Part shown: one piece after another, positions 45,734 through 53,741 of the stretch
Position numbering within the stretch: the stretch's first letter is position 1
How the letters are laid out: each line of letters opens with the position of its first letter
DNA from: Lentisphaerales bacterium
GTDB lineage: Bacteria; Verrucomicrobiota; Lentisphaeria; Lentisphaerales; Lentisphaeraceae
Direction of reading: 5' to 3'
Assembly (NCBI GenBank): GCA_022446985.1
Contig: JAKVBD010000014.1
Span: 20,793 to 84,792 of the forward strand
Length of the DNA: 64,000 nt
Made by a program: the position numbers and the translations under genes
The notes under the pieces: generated by a model
Told to the model about the DNA's origin: nothing
The model's input: only the letters and a program-made list of their open reading frames with translations
Database searches by the model: none

Positions 45734-47053
45734 ATGTCTAAGCTTCTTTTTAGTTTAATTTTCCTGTTTAGCGTTGCTCTATCGGCCACTAAAAAGCCGA
45801 ATGTGATTTTGATTATGATTGATGACATGGGCTACGAATGTGTAGGCGCTTATGGTGGGACTTCTTATGAAACTCCCGAAATGGATCGCCTGGCAAAAGA
45901 TGGCGTCAAATTTACCAATTGTCATTCAACCCCTGTTTGTACGACATCGCGTGTACAGATTATGACAGGTAAGTATAACTTCAGGAATTATGAGGCTTTT
46001 GGTTACCTGAAAAATGGCGAGACCACTTTTGGCAATCTTATGCAGCAGGCTGGTTATAAAACGATGATCGCCGGTAAGTGGCAGCTAAATGGCATTCACA
46101 ATCGACAAGAACGAGGCAAAGACCCTGCAAAAGTAAATGAGTTTGGTTTTGATGAATATTGTCTGTGGCAGGTGACCATGAAAAAGCAACAGGGGGGTGA
46201 GCGCTTTTGGGAACCACTTGTTGAGCAAAATGGCAAGCAGATTAAACATGACGATGGCAAGTATGGGCCTGATATTTTCACCGATTATATTTGTGATTTT
46301 ATGGAGCGCTCAAAGAATGAACCGTTTTTTGTTTATTACTCTATGGTGTTGGTTCATGATCCTTTTGTCAAAACACCGGCTTCTGAAAATCCAAAAGTGA
46401 AAGGTCAGCAAGCTTTTGCGGATATGATGTACTACTGCGATAGGATGATCGGTAAAATTCGCCAGAAATTAGAGTCTCTTGGCCTGGTCAAAGACACTTT
46501 AATTCTTTTAACTGCAGACAACGGAACTCATACTAAGTTGAAATCGACTCAAAATGGTCAAGTTATTAAAGGCGGTAAAGGAACTACGAAAGATGCCGGA
46601 ACACATGTACCCTTGATCGCTTATTGGCAGGGGCAGACTCCGGGTGGTACAGTAGTCAAAGATCTGGTTGACTTTACGGATATACTTCCGACAATTGTTG
46701 AAGCCGGTAGAGCTTCTTTAGAAAAAGATCAAAAGTATGACGGTCGCAGTGTTTTACCTCAAATTAAAGGTCAAACAGGTCAGAGGCGCGATTGGGTATT
46801 TTGTCATTATTCTCCGGGGTGGGGGACTCTCGATAAAGCCGCAGGTCGTTGGGTTCAGACTACAGATTATAAGCTTTATAATGATGGGCGATTCTACGAT
46901 CTAAAAGGCGATATTTTGGAGATGAAACCACTCAAAGTGACTAACGAAAAGTTGAAGACAATTAAAACGAAGCTTCAAACAGTTCTTGACCGGTATCAGC
47001 AAGAAGTCCCTTATGAAGTAACTTCTCGATACGCTAAAAAGAAGAAGAAATAA
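45734..47053 (+). CDS. Secreted sulfatase with CTTSR active site
   Basis: 439 aa, signal peptide MSKLLFSLIFLFSVALSA. Metal strand LIMIDDMGYECVGAYGG, active site C69-TTSR followed by VQIMTGKYNFRNYEAFG, second block LILLTADNGTHTKLK with KGGKGTTKDAGTHVPL. It is a close relative of the sulfatase at 29485-30840 (same NFRNY/NHRNY, DNGTH and TKDAGTHVP blocks), so they probably attack related sulfate esters. Basic C-terminal end (RYAKKKKK). Middle gene of the operon; the next gene starts one base after its stop. Confidence 0.88.
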   Translation: MSKLLFSLIFLFSVALSATKKPNVILIMIDDMGYECVGAYGGTSYETPEMDRLAKDGVKFTNCHSTPVCTTSRVQIMTGKYNFRNYEAFGYLKNGETTFGNLMQQAGYKTMIAGKWQLNGIHNRQERGKDPAKVNEFGFDEYCLWQVTMKKQQGGERFWEPLVEQNGKQIKHDDGKYGPDIFTDYICDFMERSKNEPFFVYYSMVLVHDPFVKTPASENPKVKGQQAFADMMYYCDRMIGKIRQKLESLGLVKDTLILLTADNGTHTKLKSTQNGQVIKGGKGTTKDAGTHVPLIAYWQGQTPGGTVVKDLVDFTDILPTIVEAGRASLEKDQKYDGRSVLPQIKGQTGQRRDWVFCHYSPGWGTLDKAAGRWVQTTDYKLYNDGRFYDLKGDILEMKPLKVTNEKLKTIKTKLQTVLDRYQQEVPYEVTSRYAKKKKK

Positions 47054-47054
47054 T

Positions 47055-48512
47055 ATGAATGTCTACCTGAGCCTGATTATCGTTATTATAAGCATGAACT
47101 CAACTGTTTTTGCTGAAAAAAAGAACATACTCTTTATTGCCGCCGATGACCTGAATTGTGATATAAGTGCCTATGGTGTCAAGCAGGTGAAAGCACCAAA
47201 TCTTGATCGTTTGGCAAAGATGGGCATGCGCTTTGATCGCGCTTATTGTCAACAACCACTTTGCGGCCCAAGTCGAGCCAGTGTTATGTCTGGTTTAAGA
47301 CCAAATACTCTCGGTGTTTTTACTCTGAATGATAAGCTGCGTCACCGTAGGCCGAACCTTGTGACACTCGGAGAGTTTTTCAAAAATAAAGGCTATTATT
47401 CCGGTCGTGTTGGTAAGATCTACCATTATGGAAATCCGACTTATATCGGTACCAATGGACACGATGATGAACAGACCTGGACAGAGCGCTTCAATCCCAA
47501 AGGTATAGACCGGACTCAAGAAGAGAATATTATCCGATATCCCGGAGGAATTACCGGTAAAAAAGGTGGTCTTGGTATTTCCATGTCATGGTGGGCACCT
47601 GAAAGTAAAGACAGTGAACACACCGATGGTATGGTAGCAGACCGGGCTATTGAAATGATTGAGCGAAATAAAGACAAGCCCTTCTTTATCGCAGCTGGCT
47701 TTTTTAATCCACATTGTCCTTATGTAGCACCTAAAAAATACTTTGATATGTATGATATAGACAAGATTAAACTACAGGATCTGGAAGAAGCCAAAAAAGA
47801 CCTGGAAGACGTGCCTAAAATAGCCATCGCTCGCGATGGCGGCAAACGCTGGCCCTATTATTACAAAGGTCTGACTGTCGCTGAGGCCAAGCAATGCAAG
47901 TTGGCATACTACGCAACGGTATCATTTATAGATGCTCAAGTAGGTCGTTTACTCGATACACTAGAGAAGAATAATTTAATGGAAAACACGATCATCGTTT
48001 TTTGGTCTGATCACGGTTATTTTCTGGGCGAGAAAGGCTTATGGTTTAAGCGCAAAGCCTTTGAGCGCTCGGTACGTGCACCATTGTTGATTGCTACTTC
48101 GGACATCAAAAAAAGTCAGGTTTGTTTTAAACCGGTTGAATTGGTTGATCTATACCCAACACTTGTTGAGCAGGCGGGATTTGAAGTGCCACAAGGTTTA
48201 GATGGCTTAAGTTTGACCCCATTACTCAATGACCCAAAGGCAAAATGGAATAAGCCGGCAATCACCCAGATTCATCACGCCGCAGATAAGCAAGGCTACT
48301 CTTTGCGAAATGAAAGGTGGCGTTATACAGAATGGAATGGCGGTAAAGACGGCCTTGAGCTTTATGACCATGAAAATGATCCGCAGGAAGTTCATAATCT
48401 GGCTGAAGATTCACAATATGCCTTGCTCATCAAGGAGCTCAGTCAGCAGTTAAGCGGGTTCAGTAAAACCTACGTTCCTAATCCTCAAAAAATGAATAAG
48501 AAAAGGAAATAG
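47055..48512 (+). CDS. Secreted sulfatase, iduronate-2-sulfatase-like
   Basis: 485 aa, signal peptide MNVYLSLIIVIISMNSTVFA. Metal strand LFIAADDLNCDISAYG, active site C70-GPSR followed by ASVMSGLRPNTLGVF. The combination DDLN, QQPLCGPSRASVMSGLRP and later FFIAAGFFNPHCPYVAPKKYF and VFWSDHGYFLGEKGLW matches iduronate-2-sulfatase-type enzymes. That suggests a 2-sulfated uronic or similar residue as target, though bacterial relatives vary. Last gene of the three-sulfatase operon. Confidence 0.88.
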   Translation: MNVYLSLIIVIISMNSTVFAEKKNILFIAADDLNCDISAYGVKQVKAPNLDRLAKMGMRFDRAYCQQPLCGPSRASVMSGLRPNTLGVFTLNDKLRHRRPNLVTLGEFFKNKGYYSGRVGKIYHYGNPTYIGTNGHDDEQTWTERFNPKGIDRTQEENIIRYPGGITGKKGGLGISMSWWAPESKDSEHTDGMVADRAIEMIERNKDKPFFIAAGFFNPHCPYVAPKKYFDMYDIDKIKLQDLEEAKKDLEDVPKIAIARDGGKRWPYYYKGLTVAEAKQCKLAYYATVSFIDAQVGRLLDTLEKNNLMENTIIVFWSDHGYFLGEKGLWFKRKAFERSVRAPLLIATSDIKKSQVCFKPVELVDLYPTLVEQAGFEVPQGLDGLSLTPLLNDPKAKWNKPAITQIHHAADKQGYSLRNERWRYTEWNGGKDGLELYDHENDPQEVHNLAEDSQYALLIKELSQQLSGFSKTYVPNPQKMNKKRK

Positions 48513-48603
48513 TTTTAGTCTGATTCTATTAAAAATTTGCTATAAGGTAGATGGAAATACTATACTATGTACATGCTTTTAATGAGGGGTTTAGACTTTT
48601 AAG

Positions 48604-49263
48604 ATGGTAGTGGTGAGGCAGTGTATTACAGGGACTTTAAGAAGGCATTTTACCTTAATTGAGCTTTTAGTCGTCATATCCATCATTTCTGTTTTGATTT
48701 CCATTCTTATGCCTTCGGTAATTAAAGCCAGAGAAGTTACCAGAAGGGCAGTCTGTGCTTCAAATTTATCTCAAGTTGGCAAAGCCTTACAGGTCTACTA
48801 CGATGAAAATGATCATGTGACTCCTATAGGAACCTGGTTTAATATGTTCGGCAGAGGCAATGATACTAGTGATGTTTTAAACCCTTATCTCGGTCGAGTT
48901 GAAAAAATTGCCAGTTGTCCTTCAGATGTAGGTCAGCATATGACTAATGGAAATAAATCAGATAATTTATTTGAGACCTTAGGCACATCATATCAAAATC
49001 AAAGAAGACAGGCTTTTGGGGCGAGTCAATTTATGAGCGATAATGACGACCGCATCACAGTGATGAGTTTTACAGACCCTTCAGAAAAGCTTGTCACGGC
49101 TGATTATGTCTGGCACTACAATCGACCGATAGTTTACCCCCAGAATCAATGGCACTCAAACACGAGAAGGCTCAATGTACTCTTTGTTGATGGACACGTA
49201 GAGTTCTTTCACTTTCCTTATGCAAGTCCAGGCCAACCAGACCCGGCAAACGGTTATTACTAA
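48604..49263 (+). CDS. Pseudopilin (prepilin-type N-terminal motif)
   Basis: 219 aa. The leader is longer ([15 protein letters not shown]) before [20 protein letters not shown]. The [21 protein letters not shown] segment (here [12 protein letters not shown]) and the end [14 protein letters not shown] match PVC pseudopilins. It follows the sulfatase operon by 91 bases. An alternative start closer to the motif is not available in this frame. Its message probably ends at the hairpin 49308-49337. Confidence 0.8.
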   Translation: MVVVRQCITGTLRRHFTLIELLVVISIISVLISILMPSVIKAREVTRRAVCASNLSQVGKALQVYYDENDHVTPIGTWFNMFGRGNDTSDVLNPYLGRVEKIASCPSDVGQHMTNGNKSDNLFETLGTSYQNQRRQAFGASQFMSDNDDRITVMSFTDPSEKLVTADYVWHYNRPIVYPQNQWHSNTRRLNVLFVDGHVEFFHFPYASPGQPDPANGYY

Positions 49264-49307
49264 GCTTTCACTTATTGATTATCTTTAGAGTCTCTGAGTA
49301 ACAAAGA

Positions 49308-49337
49308 ATAAGCCGGGCTGTGTGCGGCCCGGCTTAT
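49308..49337. terminator. Strong hairpin ATAAGCCGGGC ... GCCCGGCTTAT
   Basis: Eleven-base perfect arms with a seven- to eight-base loop, 45 bases after the pseudopilin stop. On the plus strand it is followed by a TGTGTGTATGTGTG tract, not T; on the minus strand by a weak TTATTC. Probably ends the pseudopilin message and backs up the terminator of the convergent gene. Confidence 0.6.
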
Positions 49338-49431
49338 GTGTGTATGTGTGTGTGGTGAATGTGTTTCTTACTTATCTATTAACTGTCCGGACGAACTTCT
49401 TAACAGACGTTGAAGTTTTTTATTATAAAAA

Positions 49432-49458
49432 ATAAGCTAGGCATAATGCCTGGCTTAT
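49432..49458 (-). terminator. Terminator of the ROK-PMI gene
   Basis: Read on the minus strand: ATAAGCCAGGCA TTA TGCCTAGCTTAT then TTTTTATAAT, a good hairpin plus T-run, 27 bases after the stop of the ROK-PMI gene. Its stem and the GT-rich DNA on its plus-strand side resemble the hairpin at 49308. Confidence 0.7.
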
Positions 49459-49484
49459 ATGTGTTGTGTGTTTGTGGGTGATTG

Positions 49485-51422
49485 TTATGCGATGCGGCTG
49501 CGGATAATTTTACTGTTTGAATCAGCCTTTATGTGGTACTCACCGGCTTTTGCAGGGATAAGGCACGTTTGTCCGCGTTTGAGTGTGTAGCTTCTGCCTT
49601 TATGTTCGATATTCAGATCACTGTTGACGGCATAAAGAGTGTGGAAACTGTTTTCATCTGCACAGGCTTCTAACTGCCCCATGAGTCCGAATTCTTCTAC
49701 CTTAAAGAAATCACAGGAAGCTAATTGACGCACCTGAAAGAAGCTTTCTTCACTTTGCGGAATGTATTTACAGTCGCTGACACTGTAAGGCACTGGCTTG
49801 TTTACCTGATTCTTGTGCTTCATGCAAGTCATGGCTTCTTCAACATGTAGCTGTCGTGGATTGCCATCTTTATCGACACGTCCCCAATCGCTGACTCTGT
49901 AAGTTGTATTACTATTTTGCTGAATTTCGTAAATAAGGTTGCCACTGCCGATCGCATGCATGGTGGTAGCTTTAATGAAAAAGGCTTGACCTTTACTTGA
50001 ATCATAAGTTTTCATAAGTTCGCGTACATTTGGATCATTAACTTTGCTGCGGAACATTTCTTCGGTTATACCGTCTTGAATACCGGCCATAATTTTGGCA
50101 TCTTCTGCGTGATCCAGAACATACCACATTTCAGTTTTTGGTTCAGCACCTTCGAGGTGTTTACAGCTTTCTTCGTCCGGGTGAATTTGTAAAGAAAGGT
50201 CTTTTTGGGCGTCGATAATTTTTAGTAATAGCGGGAATGGCTCTTCAGGGTTATGACCTTTACCGACTATGCCCTGTGGGTCGAGTTTAATTAATTCGCG
50301 CAGTGTTTTCCCCTGGAAAGCACCATTGACGACAGCACTTTGCTCATCTGGACGGTCAACGATTTCCCAACTTTCGCCTGTAGGTGTTTCTGTTTCCGGT
50401 AAAACTCGATCGAGTGTCTTCATAAGTTCGCCACCCCAAATGGCGGGTTTATAGACAGGTTCGAAAAAGAGTGGATAATAGTTTTCTGGCTGTTCACTTT
50501 CAAATAACGCTGCAGCACCGTAAAGACCGGCATTAGTAGGATTTTGGGCAGCAACTATTTCGACATTTTTACCACCACGCCACTCAAGTCTTGCAATAGT
50601 GTTTCGGAAACTTTCGAGCATTTCGTCCGGGGAATTCATAATGGCACCGCCAATGATGATTCTTTCAGGGTCAAATAAGTGAATGTAAGAAACCAGAGCT
50701 TCTCCCCACATTTTGAAAAAATGACCTTTAACATCTATTGCACATTTATCGCCGGCTTCAGCATGTTGCAGCATTTCTTTAAAGCCAATGCCTGCTAAAT
50801 CTTTAAGTGAGCTGTAGTGAAAGAGTTCATGTTGATGGATAATTTCATTTAGGGCCCAGCCAGATGCTTCAGCTTCAAGACAGCCATGGGCACCGCAAGT
50901 ACATTGACGGCCACCAGAATTGACCAGAATATGGCCGCCGAGGTTACCGCCGGCAAAGTTGGCTCCTGTAAGTAACTGTCCTTCAGAGATGACAGCCGTG
51001 CCTATGCCGGTTCCAATGGTTATCATAAGCAAGTTCTGCTTTGTTTGACCTGAGCCAAAATGCCACTCTCCAAGTAGGGCGCCGCGTGCATCATTTTCAA
51101 GTTTGAGTTCTAAGCCGGTTCTGGCTTTTGCCCAGGCTTTAAAATCAAAGTTCGTGGAATCGTCATACTTACAGTTGGTTGTTAAGACACGCATATCTTG
51201 ATTATTTACCAGGCCAGTGGATAAAATCCCCAGTCCATCACACTTCGAAAGTGTTGTCCCTTTTGCTCTGCAGAGATCCTCAAGATAATTAACAACAGAA
51301 TTTAAATGAGTTTCGATTGGTTGTGTCGGTGCTGCTTTACAGACTCCCGATGCAATGAGCTTTCCATTTTTGGCCAAACCATACTTTGTCTGGGTTCCAC
51401 CTAAATCGATTGTTGCGATCAT
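49485..51422 (-). CDS. Bifunctional ROK sugar kinase - class I mannose-6-phosphate isomerase fusion
   Basis: 645 aa, cytoplasmic. Residues 1-305 are a ROK kinase: phosphate-binding IDLGGTQTKYG, catalytic D111 in ENDARG, and the zinc site H164 with C174-T-C176-GAHGC181-LE. Residues about 320-645 are a small class I phosphomannose isomerase: FFEPVYKPAIWGGELMKTL, GESWEIVDRPDEQS, FPLLLKIIDAQKDLSLQIHPDE (zinc ligands Q-x-H). The kinase would make mannose-6-phosphate and the isomerase convert it to fructose-6-phosphate, with direct transfer possible. Both functions usually are separate proteins. The promoter carries two TTACGTAA operators. Head-to-head with the AraC gene. Confidence 0.88.
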   Translation of the reverse strand: MIATIDLGGTQTKYGLAKNGKLIASGVCKAAPTQPIETHLNSVVNYLEDLCRAKGTTLSKCDGLGILSTGLVNNQDMRVLTTNCKYDDSTNFDFKAWAKARTGLELKLENDARGALLGEWHFGSGQTKQNLLMITIGTGIGTAVISEGQLLTGANFAGGNLGGHILVNSGGRQCTCGAHGCLEAEASGWALNEIIHQHELFHYSSLKDLAGIGFKEMLQHAEAGDKCAIDVKGHFFKMWGEALVSYIHLFDPERIIIGGAIMNSPDEMLESFRNTIARLEWRGGKNVEIVAAQNPTNAGLYGAAALFESEQPENYYPLFFEPVYKPAIWGGELMKTLDRVLPETETPTGESWEIVDRPDEQSAVVNGAFQGKTLRELIKLDPQGIVGKGHNPEEPFPLLLKIIDAQKDLSLQIHPDEESCKHLEGAEPKTEMWYVLDHAEDAKIMAGIQDGITEEMFRSKVNDPNVRELMKTYDSSKGQAFFIKATTMHAIGSGNLIYEIQQNSNTTYRVSDWGRVDKDGNPRQLHVEEAMTCMKHKNQVNKPVPYSVSDCKYIPQSEESFFQVRQLASCDFFKVEEFGLMGQLEACADENSFHTLYAVNSDLNIEHKGRSYTLKRGQTCLIPAKAGEYHIKADSNSKIIRSRIA

Positions 51423-51445
51423 TTATGATTCCTCAATGTAATAAA

Positions 51446-51473
51446 TTACGTAAATTAATTATTATTTACGTAA
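51446..51473. promoter_or_regulatory. Paired TTACGTAA operators before ROK-PMI gene
   Basis: Two perfect 8-base palindromes at 51446-51453 and 51466-51473, centres exactly 20 bp apart, in AT-rich DNA 24 bases upstream of the ROK-PMI ATG and also in the promoter region of the divergent AraC gene. The same arrangement recurs at 63562-63589. Candidate sites for the LacI protein at 52508-53500. Confidence 0.7.
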
Positions 51474-51565
51474 TTGTAATTGTTGATCTTGTAAAAGAGT
51501 ATGGTTTGGATTTATATTTCATGGTATAAAAAGACTGGTATAAATATTTAAAATATGGTATCAAA

Positions 51566-52423
51566 ATGAAGTTCGATTGCAGTTTATCGGGAATTCCACA
51601 GATCGACAGAGCAGGGGAATATCCTTTGTTAAATGCCGACCTAGAATTTATTTATCAACCACCGACACATTCTATTCATCTTTATGATTACGACGGTATT
51701 ATAAAACTCGATTCAGAAGAAATTGATTTTCGATCTGGAGACTTGACTATCGAGCCAACTGGACATTCTTATTCTATTTATTCGGAGAAGCCAGGAAAAC
51801 ATTGGTGTATTCATTTTTTTCTGCCGGTCAAGCCCGGGTCTACCACCTTCAAGTTGCCGGTCCACATTTCGTTAGGAGGCGATAATCTTTATTTTTTAGA
51901 GCAGATGAAGCACATCAGTCACCTGGTGAATAATGGCAGTGAGATGGAGATTTTAGAGGCGGCTCATCGCTTAAAGGCATTGTTGATATCTCTCTATAAT
52001 TTACAGAGTGCAAAAAGGAAAAAAGCTATTCGCAGTACTTTTGTTTGGGAGGAATTGATTCGTTTGATAGAAGATAATCTAAGTGCTCCTTTATCGACTC
52101 CCTGGCTGGCAAAGCGTATGAATATTACTTCTGTGACTTTATCGAAAAAATTTAAGAAAGAATACCACTGTACTATTTCGCAATATATTTTACGTAAACG
52201 AGTAGATTGGGCTAAATCATTGTTGACGACAACCCATTATACAATCTGCGAAGTGGGGGCCACAGTAGGTATAGATGATCCTCAGTATTTTAATAAGCAG
52301 TTCCGTAAAGTGACCGGTGTCAGCCCAAGTATTTATAGACAGGATAATAAGACTACAACATTAGCTGTAGATAAAGACATTTCCACAATTGGAGGGCGTT
52401 GGTCAAATAAAGAGATTTCGTAA
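51566..52423 (+). CDS. AraC-family transcription regulator
   Basis: 285 aa. N-terminal cupin-like sensor (TIEPTGHSYSIYSEKPGKHWCIHFF) and C-terminal double helix-turn-helix (about 175-275: LSTPWLAKRMNITSVTLSKKFKKE and ICEVGATVGIDDPQYFNKQFRKVTGVSPSIYR). It is divergent from the ROK-PMI gene and only 84 bases before the LacI gene, so the locus has two regulators, probably an activator responding to the sugar and a repressor. The effector is not identifiable. Start ATG 51566 has no strong ribosome-binding site. Confidence 0.85.
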   Translation: MKFDCSLSGIPQIDRAGEYPLLNADLEFIYQPPTHSIHLYDYDGIIKLDSEEIDFRSGDLTIEPTGHSYSIYSEKPGKHWCIHFFLPVKPGSTTFKLPVHISLGGDNLYFLEQMKHISHLVNNGSEMEILEAAHRLKALLISLYNLQSAKRKKAIRSTFVWEELIRLIEDNLSAPLSTPWLAKRMNITSVTLSKKFKKEYHCTISQYILRKRVDWAKSLLTTTHYTICEVGATVGIDDPQYFNKQFRKVTGVSPSIYRQDNKTTTLAVDKDISTIGGRWSNKEIS

Positions 52424-52434
52424 AGAGTAGAGCA

Positions 52435-52454
52435 TTACGTAAAAGTAATTTTAC
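52435..52454. promoter_or_regulatory. TTACGTAA operator before the LacI gene
   Basis: A perfect TTACGTAA at 52435-52442, followed by a weaker palindrome AAAGTAA TT TTACTTT centred at 52449. It lies 66 bases upstream of the LacI ATG, suggesting autoregulation. Confidence 0.6.
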
Positions 52455-52507
52455 TTTGAGCTTATTTCGGTTAATATACTTTTAAATACAAATTTAGAGA
52501 TTCATTC

Positions 52508-53500
52508 ATGTCTGTAACAGTAAAAGATATAGCTGATGCCGCCAATGTTTCGACTGCGACAGTTTCCCGAGCCTTAAATCCAGAACAAACCGGTATTAAA
52601 CCTGAAGTTCGCCAGGCTATTGTCAAGCTGGCCGAAAAGATGGGGTATCAGAAGAAAGGTAAAAAGAAAGCCGCTGCCTCCAGCAGTTACGTCGGGGTGA
52701 TCTATAAACGCACACCTTCTTCTTTTACACAGGGCGGAGTTCTTGGCGATCGCCTGTATCAGGCTTTGGAAGTGGCATTGTTTGGCCATGGCAAACAGGC
52801 CCTGATGCACAATCTTGCTCTGAATGATTCCATTCCGGCTTTTATCGAAGATGAACTCATTTCCGGAGTTCTTTTAGTGGAGTTGGATATTTCTAAAGAT
52901 CACCATTTGATTAAAGAATTAAACAAAAGAAATATTCCAATCGTCGGGATCAACTGTCCCGGCTCTCTAGCCGACTTTGATCTTGTAAGTGTTGATCATT
53001 TACAATGTTTCCAGTCTCTTACTCAAAGGTTGTTTGAGAAAGGCTGTAAGAAAATCGCTTTCGTTTCAGATGATTATGGTCATTTCGTCACACGAAACAG
53101 TTACCTTGGTTATACTTTAGCCTTATTGGAAAATGGATTTGGCCCACAGCAGACTCTCTGGTTTACTGAAGAAAATTCAGCTGATATAGGTAAGGCAACT
53201 GCAGATAAAATAATAGATGATGGCAGTATCGATGGCGTCGTTTGCATGACAAATATTATAGCAGCCAACCTCATTCGAACCCTTGAAGCTGCCGGGAAAA
53301 AAGTCCCACAGGATATCAAAGTTTGTGGCTATGACCCACAGCCCTACCAGACAGAATTAAATATCACAGCAGGAATTTACGACTTGGAAGATGTCACTCA
53401 AAAGGCAGTTGATCGTTTGGAACTTAGGGCAACTCAGCCAAAGAGTAATTCAGTGAAAGTACTTTCGCACTGCAATATCCAGGAAGGCGATACGGATTGA
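52508..53500 (+). CDS. LacI-family transcription regulator
   Basis: 330 aa. N-terminal LacI helix-turn-helix and hinge (TVKDIADAANVSTATVSRAL, then GIKPEVRQAIVKLAEKMGYQKK). A periplasmic-binding-protein-like sensor follows (YVGVIYKRT ... CKKIAFVSDDYGHFVTRNSYLGY ... DIKVCGYDPQPYQTELNITAG). LacI proteins bind short palindromes with a central CG or C-G step; the TTACGTAA sites before this gene, before ROK-PMI and before the 63503 operon are the obvious targets. It is expected to be released by a sugar or sugar phosphate from the mannoside pathway. Convergent with the PA14 gene. Confidence 0.88.
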   Translation: MSVTVKDIADAANVSTATVSRALNPEQTGIKPEVRQAIVKLAEKMGYQKKGKKKAAASSSYVGVIYKRTPSSFTQGGVLGDRLYQALEVALFGHGKQALMHNLALNDSIPAFIEDELISGVLLVELDISKDHHLIKELNKRNIPIVGINCPGSLADFDLVSVDHLQCFQSLTQRLFEKGCKKIAFVSDDYGHFVTRNSYLGYTLALLENGFGPQQTLWFTEENSADIGKATADKIIDDGSIDGVVCMTNIIAANLIRTLEAAGKKVPQDIKVCGYDPQPYQTELNITAGIYDLEDVTQKAVDRLELRATQPKSNSVKVLSHCNIQEGDTD

Positions 53501-53594
53501 ATTTCGAGAGTGTCGGCTTCTTCACTGTAAATTTTCAAGGTTGATTTATCATTGTTTCGAGAGTTTATAAAAACAATAATAAAAGAATTTTTCT

Positions 53595-53720
53595 GACAGG
53601 ATGATCAAGATCTACAGGATTTTGATTATTGGTACTATATGCCTGTTTACTAATCGCAAATATGAATTAGTAATTGTTGCGAATTTTTCTTTTTATCATG
53701 TTAATCATGTGTATCCTGTC
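53595..53720. repeat. 126-bp inverted-repeat (MITE-like) element with GACAGGAT ends
   Basis: Left arm 53595-53623 starts GACAGGATGATCAAGATCTA; the right arm 53692-53720, read on the minus strand, starts GACAGGATACACATGATTAA. The arms share GACAGGAT, then CA.GAT..ACA.GAT in register. A second pair (TCGCAA/TTGCGA) is nested inside. It fills the gap between the convergent LacI and PA14 genes. Similar CAGGAT-containing sequences occur in many environmental bacteria as I recall, but are not well described. It may also act as a transcription barrier. Confidence 0.55.
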
Positions 53721-53741
53721 TAAAAAATCTCCCAGTTCTTA

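Noticed and set aside
49338..49470. TG-rich tracts as a phase-variable microsatellite
   Set aside because: The TG units are interrupted and lie outside any reading frame or recognisable promoter spacer.
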